A stretch of 64,000 bases of DNA from Comamonadaceae bacterium (GCA_021299875.1 JAJTEW010000003.1:62001-126000); one strand, 5' to 3'. Numbered from the stretch's first letter, positions 42,858-51,999 are shown. The notes: generated by a model from the sequence alone, not told the origin. Program-made: numbers and translations.

Positions 42858-42884
42858 GGCGCCTGAGTCAGGCGCCCTTTTTTT
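42858..42884 (+). terminator. Rho-independent terminator overlapping the convergent stop codon
   Basis: GGCGCCTGA and TCAGGCGCC form a GC-rich stem around one base (in practice a 5-base loop), followed by C and seven T residues. It ends the Bug receptor transcript. Its right arm contains the stop codon of the convergent gene at 42868-43200. Confidence 0.85.
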
Positions 42885-43200
42885 CGCCGTCACCAGAGTG
42901 TTGCGCTTGGACAAGGTTCACCGGTTGCGGCTGATGAAGTTGTTCCGTTGCTTTTTCAAGCCAAACCCGCAAAGCAGCCAACTGGTCTTTTTGACTGAAT
43001 GAGCAACTTTCTTCACTGAACAAGGCACTCGACTCTATGCGGTCGAGCAGCCCATGCAGCACATCACCGTAGCGGTGCGGCAAATTCAACTGGCTTGCCT
43101 CCAGGCGCCAAATTCGGATCAGTTGGGTGGTGGTGTCGCCTTGCTCGCACTGCCTCAGGGCCTGCGTCATGGCGTCCAGCGGGTTTGAGTTCTGGTTCAT
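42868..43200 (-). CDS. Conserved hypothetical protein
   Basis: A 110-residue soluble, mostly helical protein beginning MNQNSNPLDAMTQALRQCE. It has no membrane segment and no motif that I recognise. The ATG at 43200 is preferred; the frame remains open upstream to 43263, but that would run past the start of the divergent pseudouridine synthase gene. Its stop lies inside the terminator of the convergent Bug gene. The function is unknown. Confidence 0.6.
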   Translation of the reverse strand: MNQNSNPLDAMTQALRQCEQGDTTTQLIRIWRLEASQLNLPHRYGDVLHGLLDRIESSALFSEESCSFSQKDQLAALRVWLEKATEQLHQPQPVNLVQAQHSGDGEKKGA

Positions 43201-43250
43201 CTTCAAAAGTGGCTGGGTTGAAGTTGTTTTCGAAGCGACAATCATGCCCC

Positions 43251-43994
43251 ATGAAAGTTCCAACGATGAAACCCATGCGCCTGGAGGACATTTTGTTCAG
43301 CCAGGGCTTTGGCACCCGCCGTGTCTGTGCTGGACTGATCCAGCAAGGGCATGTGCAAGTTCAGGGCCAGACCGTGGTCGATGCGGGCGAGTTTTTTGAC
43401 CTCGAGGGGCTGCGTTTCAAGGTGCAGGGCGATGACTGGCCCTTTGCTGCGCAGGCCTATGTGATGCTGAACAAACCTGCAGGAACCGAGTGCTCTCAAA
43501 AACCGTCAACCTGGCCCAGCATTTACACCTTGCTGCCACCGCCTTTGCGCCAGCGCCCCCAAAAAGCCGCAGTGCAAGGGGTTCAGGCGGTGGGGCGGCT
43601 GGACCAAGACACCACCGGTCTTTTGCTGTTGACCGACGACGGCAATTTCATCCACAAAATGAGCTCTCCTAAACACCATGTGCCCAAGGTCTATGAAGTC
43701 ACCACCAAGCACCCCATTACCGCGGAGATGGTGGAAAAATTGCTCAGCGGCGTGGTGCTGGACGATGACCCCAAGCCCGTGAAAGCTGCAGCTTGCGAGG
43801 CGATGGCTGAGTTGCACCTCAAGCTGACGCTCACCGAAGGCAAGTACCACCAGGTCAAACGCATGTTGGCGGCGGTGGGCAACCGGGTGGAAGGGCTGCA
43901 CCGGTCACGTATTGGCGGTTTGGAGTTGAACGACTTGGCGCCGGGGCAATGGCGCTGGCTTACTGAGGAAGATTTGAGTTTGCTCAAACCTTGA
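43251..43994 (+). CDS. 16S rRNA pseudouridine synthase, RsuA family
   Basis: About 247 residues with an N-terminal S4 RNA-binding domain (MRLEDILFSQGFGTRRVCAG) and a catalytic domain. GRLDQDTTGLLLLTDDG carries the catalytic Asp, and KYHQVKRMLAAVGNRV is the conserved C-terminal motif of RsuA/RluB/RluE enzymes. With the S4 domain and this length it probably modifies uridine 516 of 16S rRNA like RsuA. ATG codons at 43251, 43266 and 43275 are all possible. Its stop overlaps the convergent hydrolase by 11 bases. Confidence 0.88.
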   Translation: MKVPTMKPMRLEDILFSQGFGTRRVCAGLIQQGHVQVQGQTVVDAGEFFDLEGLRFKVQGDDWPFAAQAYVMLNKPAGTECSQKPSTWPSIYTLLPPPLRQRPQKAAVQGVQAVGRLDQDTTGLLLLTDDGNFIHKMSSPKHHVPKVYEVTTKHPITAEMVEKLLSGVVLDDDPKPVKAAACEAMAELHLKLTLTEGKYHQVKRMLAAVGNRVEGLHRSRIGGLELNDLAPGQWRWLTEEDLSLLKP

Positions 43995-44808
43995 GGTTTT
44001 TCAAAAAGCTCTCAATGGCTTGATTCACCGCCAAGGGCTGGTCACGGTGGGGGGAATGACCGCAGCCTGCCAGTTTGAGCCGTTGGGTCTGCGGTACATG
44101 GCGCGCAATCTCGTCAATTTGCGCCATGCTGCCATAGGGATCCTCCACGCCTTGAATGGCCAGCATGGGTGCGCTGACCGTGGCCAATGGGTCTCGAATG
44201 TCAAAGCTGCGAAAGCTTTCGCTCAGCCAGACATCGTTCCACTGCCAAAAGGCGCAGTCCACGTCTGCATGGAAGGGCTGGAGGCGTTCACGCAATGAGC
44301 CCTTTTCAAACGCTTCGCGGGCCACTTGGATGGCCTGAATCGACATGTCCTCGACCATGACATGGGGCGCCATGGCGATGCAGGCTTGGACATCGCGGTG
44401 TGCTGCGTGCAGCAAGGCGATGGTTCCACCATCCGAATGGCCGATCAGAACCGGTTTTTGAACACCCCAACGGTCCAGCAATTCGGGCAAGACCAGCTGC
44501 GCTTCGCGGTGCATGTAGTCTGGCTGAAGACGACCGCTTCGAAGGCGACCGTCTGGGCTTTGTTGGGCTGGCCCCCGCACATCGGCCACGGCGTCGGATT
44601 GGCCATAGCCTTGCCGAGAATAGACCCAGCCAGCGCAGCCGAGTTGTTGGCACAGGCTTCTTGGCCAGTCACGCCACATGCGCACACTGCCCAAGCCTTC
44701 GTGCAAAAAAACCAGAACAGGGCGTTCTTGGCCCGCTGGTGCTGGGATGAACTGGGTCTCCAGCTGGATGCCGAATACGTCTGTTTTTTCACTCGCGGGC
44801 AAATGCAT
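43984..44808 (-). CDS. Alpha/beta hydrolase
   Basis: A 274-residue alpha/beta hydrolase. LVFLHEGLGS is the oxyanion region, GHSDGG holds the nucleophile Ser, EDPYGS provides the Asp region and GCGHSPH the catalytic His. The HEGLGS and SDGG motifs recall esterases and MenH-like or meta-cleavage hydrolases; the substrate is unknown. The ATG at 44808 is used; a TTG at 44829 would add seven residues. It is convergent with and overlaps the RsuA-type gene by 11 bases. Confidence 0.85.
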   Translation of the reverse strand: MHLPASEKTDVFGIQLETQFIPAPAGQERPVLVFLHEGLGSVRMWRDWPRSLCQQLGCAGWVYSRQGYGQSDAVADVRGPAQQSPDGRLRSGRLQPDYMHREAQLVLPELLDRWGVQKPVLIGHSDGGTIALLHAAHRDVQACIAMAPHVMVEDMSIQAIQVAREAFEKGSLRERLQPFHADVDCAFWQWNDVWLSESFRSFDIRDPLATVSAPMLAIQGVEDPYGSMAQIDEIARHVPQTQRLKLAGCGHSPHRDQPLAVNQAIESFLKNLKV

Positions 44809-44918
44809 CGCAGGGGCTTTCAAATTCAAGGGGGACGCGCTATTTTGAGGGCGTTTCGAGTGGCGCCGTGAAGCACCCGCAACGCGCTGGGCTGTTGTCA
44901 GCTGTTAAGCTTTGAGGC

Positions 44919-45857
44919 ATGAAGTTGTTGATCGATTCGTTTTGGCGTGCTGGCGCATATTGCCTTCATCCCCGTGTCATCGGCTTGTCGCTGTTGCCCT
45001 TGGTTTTGATGGTCGCCCTGTCATGGTTGCTGGGCTACTTGTATTGGGATGCCGCCATCGCGTTGGTGCGCACTGGGCTCGACGCTTCCAGTTGGCTTGA
45101 CACCGTGTGGCGCTGGTTGGAAGGGGTGGGCTTGCCCGATTTGAAGGCGGTCGTGGCGCCTTTGGTGGTGATTTTTCTGATCACCCCCTTGGTGGTCGTC
45201 GTTTGCCTGGTGCTGGTGTCTTGGCTGATGACGCCGGCCTTGGCCCGCATGGTCGCCCAAAGACGGTTTGCCGAACTTGAGCGCAAGCATGGCGGAAGTT
45301 TGCTGGCGGGTTTGGGTTGGACCTTGTGGTCGGTCTTGTTGGCCTTGGGGGCCTTGTTGATCACCTTGCCCATGTGGCTGGTGCCGCCTTTGGCCATGTT
45401 GCTGCCCGCCTTGATTTGGGGGTGGTTGACTTACCGCATCATGGCTTTTGATGTGTTGGCCGAGTTTGCCAGCGCCTCAGAACGGCAAACCCTGTTGTCG
45501 CGCCACCGCATGAGCCTTTTGGGTATGGGCGTGATCACCGGCATGATGGGCGCAGCGCCCAGCTTGGTTTGGGCCTCAGGCGCCTTGTTTGTCGCTGCTT
45601 TTGTGATCTTGGTGCCTTTGGCGATCTGGATCTACACCCTGGTTTTTGCGTTTGCATCTTTGTGGTTTGCACATTACGCCTTGAGTGCCTTGCACGACCT
45701 GCGCCTAGAGGCACCGCACGCCTTTGCTGGCGAGATTTTCCCTGCGCAGCCTGTCTCGCCGCACGCTGAGGCCCGTTTGGCCGCCGGTGTTGCGCACGGG
45801 CTGAGCAACACCCCCAAAACCGATGTGACCGATGTTGATCCTCGGCGCGGCCCTTGA
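44919..45857 (+). CDS. EI24 domain membrane protein (CysZ-like)
   Basis: A 312-residue membrane protein with the EI24/CysZ plan: an N-terminal amphipathic part (LIDSFWRAGAYCLHPRVI), four to six helices and a polar loop with PALARMVAQRRFAELERKHGG. CysZ is a sulfate transporter in E. coli; distant EI24 proteins of betaproteobacteria have no tested role. The last 40 residues are polar. The CinA-type gene begins 37 bases after its stop on the same strand, so they may share a transcript. Confidence 0.85.
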   Translation: MKLLIDSFWRAGAYCLHPRVIGLSLLPLVLMVALSWLLGYLYWDAAIALVRTGLDASSWLDTVWRWLEGVGLPDLKAVVAPLVVIFLITPLVVVVCLVLVSWLMTPALARMVAQRRFAELERKHGGSLLAGLGWTLWSVLLALGALLITLPMWLVPPLAMLLPALIWGWLTYRIMAFDVLAEFASASERQTLLSRHRMSLLGMGVITGMMGAAPSLVWASGALFVAAFVILVPLAIWIYTLVFAFASLWFAHYALSALHDLRLEAPHAFAGEIFPAQPVSPHAEARLAAGVAHGLSNTPKTDVTDVDPRRGP

Positions 45858-45894
45858 GCCCCTTGTTCTCCTTCACCTGACCTCACCCAGCACC

Positions 45895-46710
45895 ATGACC
45901 CCTCACTTTGGACTGATCATCATTGGCGACGAAATCATGTCCGGCAAGCGCCAGGATAAACATTTGCCTAAAGTCATCGAGCTGATGACCGCCCGCGGCT
46001 TGAACCTGAACTGGGCTGAATACATCGGCGATGACCCCGGTCGCATCACAGCGACCCTTCAGCGGGCCTTCGAATCGAACGACGTGGTCTTCAGCTGCGG
46101 CGGTATCGGTGCGACCCCGGACGACCACACCCGCCAATGCGCAGGACGGGCGCTGGACATGCCATTGGCATTGCATCCAGAAGCCAAGGCGTTGATTCAA
46201 GAGCGCATGCAGGACACCGCCAAAGAGCAGGGCGTTGCCTATGAGCCCGAGCGAGCCGACAACATCCACCGTCTGAACATGGGTGTGTTTCCGCTAGGGG
46301 CGACCATCATCCGCAACCCTTACAACAAAATTCCAGGTTTCAGTTGCCAAGGTGCTGCCGGAGGCCGCGTTCATTTTGTGCCCGGTTTTCCTGTCATGGC
46401 TTGGCCCATGATCGAAGCGGTGCTGGACACCCAGTACAGCGCCCATTTCCGTTTGAATGCTTATGTCGAAAAGTCGGTGATCATCTTGGGTGCGATGGAG
46501 GCCACTTTGACCCCGCTGATGGAGGGCATTGAGGCGGCGCACCCCGAGGTCAAAGTGTTCAGTTTGCCCAGCGTGGACCATCCCCAATGGGGGCGTCACA
46601 TCGAGTTGGGTGTCAAGGGCGAGCCCGCTGCGGCCGATCGCGCCTATGTGGACCTGAGGCAAGGCTTGGCGGCTTTTTCTCTGCAATATGGCCCAGAATT
46701 GGTGCGTTGA
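45895..46710 (+). CDS. CinA-type molybdopterin-binding domain protein
   Basis: A 271-residue protein matching the N-terminal domain of CinA (competence/damage-inducible protein A). GLIIIGDEIMSGKRQDKH and FSCGGIGATPDDHT are the diagnostic blocks, and VPGFPVMAWPM follows. In CinA this COG1058 domain hydrolyses ADP-ribose; the C-terminal nicotinamide-nucleotide amidase domain is absent here. The start ATG at 45895 fits the domain. The last bases overlap an NtrC-like site belonging to glnA. Confidence 0.88.
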   Translation: MTPHFGLIIIGDEIMSGKRQDKHLPKVIELMTARGLNLNWAEYIGDDPGRITATLQRAFESNDVVFSCGGIGATPDDHTRQCAGRALDMPLALHPEAKALIQERMQDTAKEQGVAYEPERADNIHRLNMGVFPLGATIIRNPYNKIPGFSCQGAAGGRVHFVPGFPVMAWPMIEAVLDTQYSAHFRLNAYVEKSVIILGAMEATLTPLMEGIEAAHPEVKVFSLPSVDHPQWGRHIELGVKGEPAAADRAYVDLRQGLAAFSLQYGPELVR

Positions 46711-46754
46711 TTGTGTTTGCACCAAAATAACGCATAAAAGCACAAACTTGGTGC
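46691..46754 (+). promoter_or_regulatory. NtrC-like enhancer sites upstream of glnA
   Basis: The NtrC consensus can be written GCACC-N5-GGTGC. Here GCACA-AACTT-GGTGC at 46740-46754 has one mismatch. GCCCA-GAATT-GGTGC at 46691-46705 has two, and GCACC-AAAAT-AACGC at 46719-46733 keeps only the left half. The sites are about 28 and 21 bases apart, centre to centre, and lie some 200 bases before the sigma-54 promoter, a normal enhancer position. Confidence 0.65.
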
Positions 46755-46920
46755 ATTTCTGGGCATGACCCGTCGGGCTATCGCCTCTTGGGCCCCACTT
46801 GTTCGCGCTCTCGGGTGCAAACGGAGTCCATGCCCGCGCTTTTTTCTGCAGCGCAAGCCCTGAATTGGACGCGCTCAGGGCACAATCTCAGGCTGTTCGG
46901 GTGTGCGCATAGGGCCGAGT

Positions 46921-46937
46921 TGGCACAAAAACTGCAA
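46921..46937 (+). promoter_or_regulatory. Sigma-54 promoter of glnA
   Basis: TGGCACAAAAACTGCAA matches the -24/-12 consensus TGGCAC-N5-TTGC with one change (C for the first T of the -12 part). The GG and GC are exactly 10 bases apart. Transcription would start near 46947, giving a leader of about 38 bases before the glnA ATG. Confidence 0.8.
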
Positions 46938-46984
46938 CACTTGTGAGCAAGCTTTTTTAATCCCTTTCCATTCAGGAGAATTTG

Positions 46985-48400
46985 ATGGCCAAGACCGTCG
47001 CAGACGTGATGAACATGGTGAAAGAGAACGAAGTCAAGTTCGTTGACTTCCGCTTCACCGATACCCGTGGCAAATGGCAGCACATCACTGCGCCCGTGTC
47101 GCAGTTTGACGAAAGCAAGTTCGAAGACGGTCAAGCGTTTGACGGCTCTTCGATCGCGGGCTGGAAAGGCATTGAAGCTTCGGACATGTTGTTGATCCCT
47201 GACCCCAACAGCGCCATCATCGACCCTTTCTTCGAAGAAGTGACCTTGGTGTTGATCTGCGACGTGATCGAACCTACCGACGGCAAGGCCTATGAGCGTG
47301 ACCCACGTTCCATTGCCAAGCGCGCTGAGACTTACCTCAAGCAATCGGGTCTGGGCGACACCGCCTACTTTGGTCCTGAGCCAGAATTTTTCTTGTTTGA
47401 CGAAGTGCGTTGGAGCACCGAGCCCAACAACACGTTCTACGCCATCGACGAAGCCGAAGCCCCGTGGAACAGCGGCACCAAGATGGACGGCGGCAACAAA
47501 GGCCACCGCAACCGAGTCAAAGGGGGCTACTTCCCCGTGCCTCCCGTCGACAGCACCCACGACATGCGCAGCGAAATGTCGCTGATCTTGGAATCCGTGG
47601 GCATCCCGGTTGAAGTGCACCACCACGAAGTGGCCGGCGCGGGCCAGTGCGAAATTGGCACCCGTTTCTCCACCTTGGTCGAGCGCGCTGACTGGACGCT
47701 GCTGCAAAAGTACGTGATCCACAACGTGGCCAATGCTTACGGCAAAACCGCCACCTTCATGCCCAAGCCTTATGCGGGCGACAACGGCTCCGGCATGCAC
47801 GTGCACCAGTCCATCTGGAAAGACGGCAAGAACCTGTTCGCAGGCAATGGCTACGCCGGTTTGTCTGAATTCGCGTTGTTCTACATCGGCGGCATCATCA
47901 AGCACGCCCGCGCCCTGAACGCGATCACCAACCCCGGCACCAACAGCTACAAGCGTCTGGTTCCTCACTACGAAGCCCCGGTCAAATTGGCTTACTCGGC
48001 CAAAAACCGTTCGGCATCGATCCGCATTCCCAACGTGGCCAGCGACAAGGGTCGCCGCGTGGAAGCCCGCTTCCCCGATCCATTGTGCAACCCTTACCTG
48101 GGCTTTGCGGCCTTGTTGATGGCGGGCTTGGACGGCGTGGAAAACAAGATCCACCCCGGCGAGGCCGCGACCAAAGACTTGTACCACCTGCCACCAGAAG
48201 AGGACAAGTTGGTGCCCACAGTTTGCTCCAGCTTGGACCAGGCTGTGGATGCCCTCAACGCCGACCGCGCCTTCTTGACCAAAGGTGGCGTTTTCACGGA
48301 TGCTTGGATCGACGCTTACATCGACTTGAAGATGCAAGAAGTCAACCGCAGCCGCGTGGAAGTGTCGCCAGTTGAGTACGACATGTACTATTCGCTCTGA
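46985..48400 (+). CDS. glnA: Glutamine synthetase type I
   Basis: A 471-residue GSI enzyme that makes glutamine from glutamate, ammonia and [22 protein letters not shown], the ATP-binding [16 protein letters not shown] block and NRSASIRIP are all present. DLYHLPPEE carries Tyr400, the site adenylylated by GlnE in the GSI-beta type, so activity is probably controlled after translation as well. AGGAGA lies before the ATG. Upstream are a sigma-54 promoter and NtrC-like sites; downstream is a strong terminator and then the ntrB-ntrC genes. Confidence 0.98.
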   Translation: MAKTVADVMNMVKENEVKFVDFRFTDTRGKWQHITAPVSQFDESKFEDGQAFDGSSIAGWKGIEASDMLLIPDPNSAIIDPFFEEVTLVLICDVIEPTDGKAYERDPRSIAKRAETYLKQSGLGDTAYFGPEPEFFLFDEVRWSTEPNNTFYAIDEAEAPWNSGTKMDGGNKGHRNRVKGGYFPVPPVDSTHDMRSEMSLILESVGIPVEVHHHEVAGAGQCEIGTRFSTLVERADWTLLQKYVIHNVANAYGKTATFMPKPYAGDNGSGMHVHQSIWKDGKNLFAGNGYAGLSEFALFYIGGIIKHARALNAITNPGTNSYKRLVPHYEAPVKLAYSAKNRSASIRIPNVASDKGRRVEARFPDPLCNPYLGFAALLMAGLDGVENKIHPGEAATKDLYHLPPEEDKLVPTVCSSLDQAVDALNADRAFLTKGGVFTDAWIDAYIDLKMQEVNRSRVEVSPVEYDMYYSL

Positions 48401-48439
48401 TGGGGAAATGTGCTTTTGCACGTCCCGTGCAATAGGCGC

Positions 48440-48467
48440 AAAGGACGGCTTCGGCCGTCCTTTTTTT
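48440..48467 (+). terminator. Rho-independent terminator of glnA
   Basis: AAAGGACGGC and GCCGTCCTTT form a perfect 10-base-pair stem around a TTCG tetraloop, followed by four more T residues. It lies 40 bases after the glnA stop and should separate glnA from the ntrBC unit. Confidence 0.95.
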
Positions 48468-48521
48468 CTGGTTCAATGTGGTTTTGATGGTGGCACTGCC
48501 CGTTCGCACCGGAGTCCGTTC

Positions 48522-49079
48522 ATGCACAAGCTTCGACGTCTTCATCCCGTTTTCAACATGTCCCAGCTGATGGCTCTGGGCTTCGGTGTGTCTGCTGCCA
48601 TCAGCACCTGTGCGTGGGCTCAAGAGGCGATTTACCGTTGCGGTCACGAATACACCAATGCCCCCCGTGATGTTCGCCAATGCGAACGCATGGCGGCACA
48701 GGCCGTGACGGTCATCACCGGAACGAGGCCTTCTCCCCCTCGCGCAGTTGCCGCCGCGCCCAGCACCGCTGCCACTGAAGTGCGCACCAGCCCGGAGACC
48801 GCCCGTTCTGCACAACCACAACAAGCCGAGCGTGACCTGCACGCCCGCACCATTGTGGGACAGGAATTGGACAAAGCGCGCCAGCAACTCACCCTCTTGG
48901 TGCAGGAGTACAACGATGGGGAGCCGGTCAAATGGGCCTCTGAGAGCCGGCACCACCAAAGGTACCTGGACCGCGTGACTGCACTCAAGGCATCGATTGA
49001 GCGCACGCAGCGCGACATTGACAGTTTGCAACGTGAGCTTGACCGCCGTCCCGTGGTGGCCAGCACCCGCGCGCCATGA
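48522..49079 (+). CDS. Exported coiled-coil protein coupled to ntrB (DUF4124-like)
   Basis: A 185-residue protein with a signal peptide (helix about 14-30, cleavage near AWAQE). The mature N-terminus AIYRCGHEYTNAP resembles DUF4124 domains, small periplasmic modules of unknown role. A Pro/Ala-rich linker follows, then a charged helical region (about 110-178) likely to form a coiled coil. CGGAGTCCG lies before the ATG. Its stop overlaps the ntrB start as ATGA at 49076-49079, so translation is coupled to ntrB, which suggests a place in nitrogen control or only co-transcription. Confidence 0.75.
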   Translation: MHKLRRLHPVFNMSQLMALGFGVSAAISTCAWAQEAIYRCGHEYTNAPRDVRQCERMAAQAVTVITGTRPSPPRAVAAAPSTAATEVRTSPETARSAQPQQAERDLHARTIVGQELDKARQQLTLLVQEYNDGEPVKWASESRHHQRYLDRVTALKASIERTQRDIDSLQRELDRRPVVASTRAP

Positions 49080-50137
49080 ATAAAACTGCTCGTTTTATGG
49101 CCTTTGACTTGTTGGCCACCCCTGTGGCGGTGATGCAAGGCCAAGGGCAGATCCGTTTTGTCAATGCGGCCTTGGAAGACGCTTTGGGCATGTCACGCCG
49201 TACGCTGTACGACATGCACCTGCCTGATTTTTTTGTGGATCCCCAGCCGCTTGTGTCCGCTTTGGTGGGGGCTCAGTCGAATGAGTTTGCGGCCTTGCGT
49301 TACGAGGCTCAGTTGCGGCGTTTGAACCACGAAGACTCTTGGCCCGTGCACGTGATCGTGGCCCCCACGGATGAGCCCGATGAGGTGATCGTGGAGTTGC
49401 TGCCCGTTGAGCAGCAAACACGGCAAGAACGCGAGGAGCGGCTGCTGGACCAGGCTCAGGCCAACAAAGAGCTGATCCGCAATTTGGCCCACGAGATCAA
49501 AAACCCGCTGGGGGGTATTCGGGGGTCGGCCCAATTGCTGGAGATGGAGCTGGACAACAAGGAGTTGACGGAGTACACCCAGGTGATCATCCACGAGGCC
49601 GATCGCCTGCAAACCCTGGTGGACCGCTTGCTGGCGCCTCACCGCAGGCCACATGTCGTTGGTGATGTGAATATCCACGAAGTGTGCGAGCGTGTGCGTG
49701 CCCTGATACTGGCCGAGTTTCCCCGTGGACTGAAGGTGGTGCGCGACTACGACATCTCGATTCCAGAGTTTCGCGGTGACCGTGAGCAGCTGATTCAAGC
49801 GGTGCTCAACATCGCACACAACGCAGCGCAGGCACTGCAAGAGCGCATGCTGACCGGTGATGGCCAGATCACCCTGCGCACCCGAATTTTGCGACAAGTC
49901 ACTTTTGGCAAGCAGCGTTACCGCCTGGCATTGGAATTGCATGTGATGGACAACGGGCCTGGTGTTCCAGACTCGATCAAGGACCGCATTTTCTTCCCGT
50001 TGATTTCGGGGCGAGAAGGTGGATCTGGCCTGGGGCTGACGTTGGCGCAAACTTTTGTGCAACAGCACCACGGCATGATCGAGTGTGACAGCGAGCCCGG
50101 CCGGACGGATTTCAAAATTTTGATCCCGTTGCCCTGA
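49076..50137 (+). CDS. glnL: Nitrogen regulation sensor histidine kinase NtrB
   Basis: A 353-residue kinase without membrane helices. A PAS domain at about 8-110 precedes the H-box NLAHEIKNPLGG (His139). The N-box NIAHNAAQAL and G-boxes DNGPGVP and GSGLGLT follow. NtrB phosphorylates NtrC when nitrogen is short and is switched off by PII (GlnB), inferred from the family. The start overlaps the previous gene (ATGA); ntrC follows after 36 bases. Confidence 0.97.
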   Translation: MNKTARFMAFDLLATPVAVMQGQGQIRFVNAALEDALGMSRRTLYDMHLPDFFVDPQPLVSALVGAQSNEFAALRYEAQLRRLNHEDSWPVHVIVAPTDEPDEVIVELLPVEQQTRQEREERLLDQAQANKELIRNLAHEIKNPLGGIRGSAQLLEMELDNKELTEYTQVIIHEADRLQTLVDRLLAPHRRPHVVGDVNIHEVCERVRALILAEFPRGLKVVRDYDISIPEFRGDREQLIQAVLNIAHNAAQALQERMLTGDGQITLRTRILRQVTFGKQRYRLALELHVMDNGPGVPDSIKDRIFFPLISGREGGSGLGLTLAQTFVQQHHGMIECDSEPGRTDFKILIPLP

Positions 50138-50173
50138 AAGCACATGCCTGTGAACACTGAAAGCGTGACGTTG

Positions 50174-51676
50174 ATGAAGCCGATCTGGATCGTAGACGAT
50201 GACCAATCCATTCGCTTTGTGCTTGAAAAAGCACTGTTGCGCGAGGGACTGCCCACCCGCAGTTTTACCAACCCGCGAGAGGTGATGAAAGCCTTGGAGG
50301 CAGAAAGCGAAGGGCCTCAGGTGTTGGTCAGTGACATCCGCATGCCGGGTGGTTCGGGCCTGGATTTGCTTGCCGCCATCAAGCAGCGCATGCCCGGCTT
50401 GCCGGTCATCATCATGACCGCGTTCTCCGATCTGGACAGCGCCGTGTCGGCTTTCTCCAGTGGCGCGTTTGAGTACCTGCCCAAGCCGTTTGATTTGCCC
50501 AAGGCGGTCGAGCTGATTCGCCGCGCCGTAGGCGAGAGCCAACGCGAAGATGTGACCGAAGAAAAGATGACCGACGCGCCCGAGATGCTGGGCCAAGCGC
50601 CCGCCATGCAGGATGTGTTCCGAGGCATCGGCCGTTTGGCGCAAAGCCATGTCACGGTGCTCATCACCGGCGAGTCGGGTTCGGGCAAAGAGCTGGTGGC
50701 GCATGCGCTGCACAAACACTCGCCGCGGGCCAACCAACCTTTTGTGGCCATCAACACAGCTGCCATCCCCAAAGACTTGCTGGAGAGTGAACTTTTTGGC
50801 CATGAGCGTGGCGCGTTCACAGGTGCGCAAGCTTCGCGCCGAGGGCGTTTCGAGCAGGCCGATGGCGGCACACTGTTTCTGGACGAAATCGGCGATATGC
50901 CTTTTGACCTGCAAACCCGTTTGCTGCGCGTCTTGTCCGACGGCAACTTCTACCGCGTGGGCGGACACAGTGCGGTCAAGGCCAATGTGCGTGTGATCGC
51001 CGCCACCCACCAAGACCTGGAGCAGCGCGTCAAAGAAGGGGTCTTTCGCGAAGACCTGTACCACCGCCTCAATGTCATTCGCCTGCGTTTACCCGCACTG
51101 CGTGAGCGGCGCGAAGACGTGCCTGCTCTGGCGCGCTACTTCTTGCAGCGCAGTGCACAGCAGTTGGGCGTGGAGCCCAAACGCATGGACGATGCTGCGC
51201 TGGAGCGTCTGAGTCACTTTCAGTTTCCCGGCAATGTGCGCCAGTTAGAAAACATTTGCCATTGGCTGACTGTGATGGCGCCCTCGCAGCTCATCGAAGT
51301 CAAGGATTTGCCACCTGAAGTTTTGGAGGCGGGACCTGTGCCGGGTTCGCCAGCGCGTTTGTCTGTGGCCGGGCCCGGTGAAGTTGAGGGGATGGCGCCT
51401 TCGGATGCCCTGGCCCATCCAGGTGCCATTGATTTCGGCGGGGCCAGCAGGGGCGGGGCTTTTTGGGACGCAGGTCTGGAACAAGAGGCCTTGGCCCTGT
51501 TGAATGCAGGCCGCACCGATGTGTGGGATGTGTTGACCCGGCGTTTCGAGACCAGTTTGATTCAGGCGGCTTTGGCCACCACACGGGGTCGACGGATTGA
51601 AGCGGCCCAAAAGCTGGGCATCGGCCGCAACACCATCACCCGCAAAATTCAGGAACTCGGTATCGACGAGGCCTGA
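50174..51676 (+). CDS. glnG: Nitrogen regulation response regulator NtrC
   Basis: A 500-residue sigma-54 activator. The receiver domain has Asp54 (SDIRMPGG), as in E. coli when the ATG at 50174 is used; one at 50144 would add 10 residues. The AAA+ domain has Walker A GESGSGKE, the sigma-54-binding loop GAFTGA and Walker B LFLDEIGDM. The C-terminus holds a Fis-type helix-turn-helix (RIEAAQKLGIGRNTITRKI). A Gly/Pro-rich linker of about 80 residues separates the last two. It should bind the sites at 46691-46754 and drive glnA. Confidence 0.97.
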   Translation: MKPIWIVDDDQSIRFVLEKALLREGLPTRSFTNPREVMKALEAESEGPQVLVSDIRMPGGSGLDLLAAIKQRMPGLPVIIMTAFSDLDSAVSAFSSGAFEYLPKPFDLPKAVELIRRAVGESQREDVTEEKMTDAPEMLGQAPAMQDVFRGIGRLAQSHVTVLITGESGSGKELVAHALHKHSPRANQPFVAINTAAIPKDLLESELFGHERGAFTGAQASRRGRFEQADGGTLFLDEIGDMPFDLQTRLLRVLSDGNFYRVGGHSAVKANVRVIAATHQDLEQRVKEGVFREDLYHRLNVIRLRLPALRERREDVPALARYFLQRSAQQLGVEPKRMDDAALERLSHFQFPGNVRQLENICHWLTVMAPSQLIEVKDLPPEVLEAGPVPGSPARLSVAGPGEVEGMAPSDALAHPGAIDFGGASRGGAFWDAGLEQEALALLNAGRTDVWDVLTRRFETSLIQAALATTRGRRIEAAQKLGIGRNTITRKIQELGIDEA

Positions 51677-51708
51677 CGGTTGAACGGCCCACGGGCCATT
51701 GCACCTGT

Positions 51709-51999
51709 TCAGGCGAACGGGTCTTGCAACACCACATCGCCCAGGGGCTTGGCCACACAAGGCAGCACGCAGCCCTCGGCTTTTTCCTCGGCCGTGAGAC
51801 CGGGCCACGCCATGTCGTAGTGCACCTGGCCCGAGACCAGTTGGCCCATGCAGGTTCGACAAGTGCCCGATCGGCAGGAGCTGGGCCATTGCAGGCCGCC
51901 TTGTTCCAGAGAATCGAGCAAACTTTGTGTTTTCCAGGCGTCAAAGTGGCCCCCGTCAGGGGCGATGCGGGCATTAAAAAAAGGGATTTCAAAGGACAT
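51709..51999 (-). CDS. 2Fe-2S ferredoxin
   Basis: A 96-residue plant-type ferredoxin. The cluster ligands are CRSGTCRTC followed by CVLPC, i.e. C-x4-C-x2-C and a fourth Cys; the sequence up to the first Cys forms the beta-grasp fold. It transfers electrons to an oxygenase or reductase that is not encoded nearby. The gene stands alone, convergent with ntrC. Confidence 0.92.
   Translation of the reverse strand: MSFEIPFFNARIAPDGGHFDAWKTQSLLDSLEQGGLQWPSSCRSGTCRTCMGQLVSGQVHYDMAWPGLTAEEKAEGCVLPCVAKPLGDVVLQDPFA

Noticed and set aside
46778-48421. 547-codon open frame on the minus strand
   Set aside because: It is opposite glnA and runs through the sigma-54 promoter; no recognisable domain.
49193-51064. 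623-codon open frame on the minus strand
   Set aside because: It is antisense to ntrB and ntrC, whose motifs are complete; no protein pattern is seen on the minus strand.
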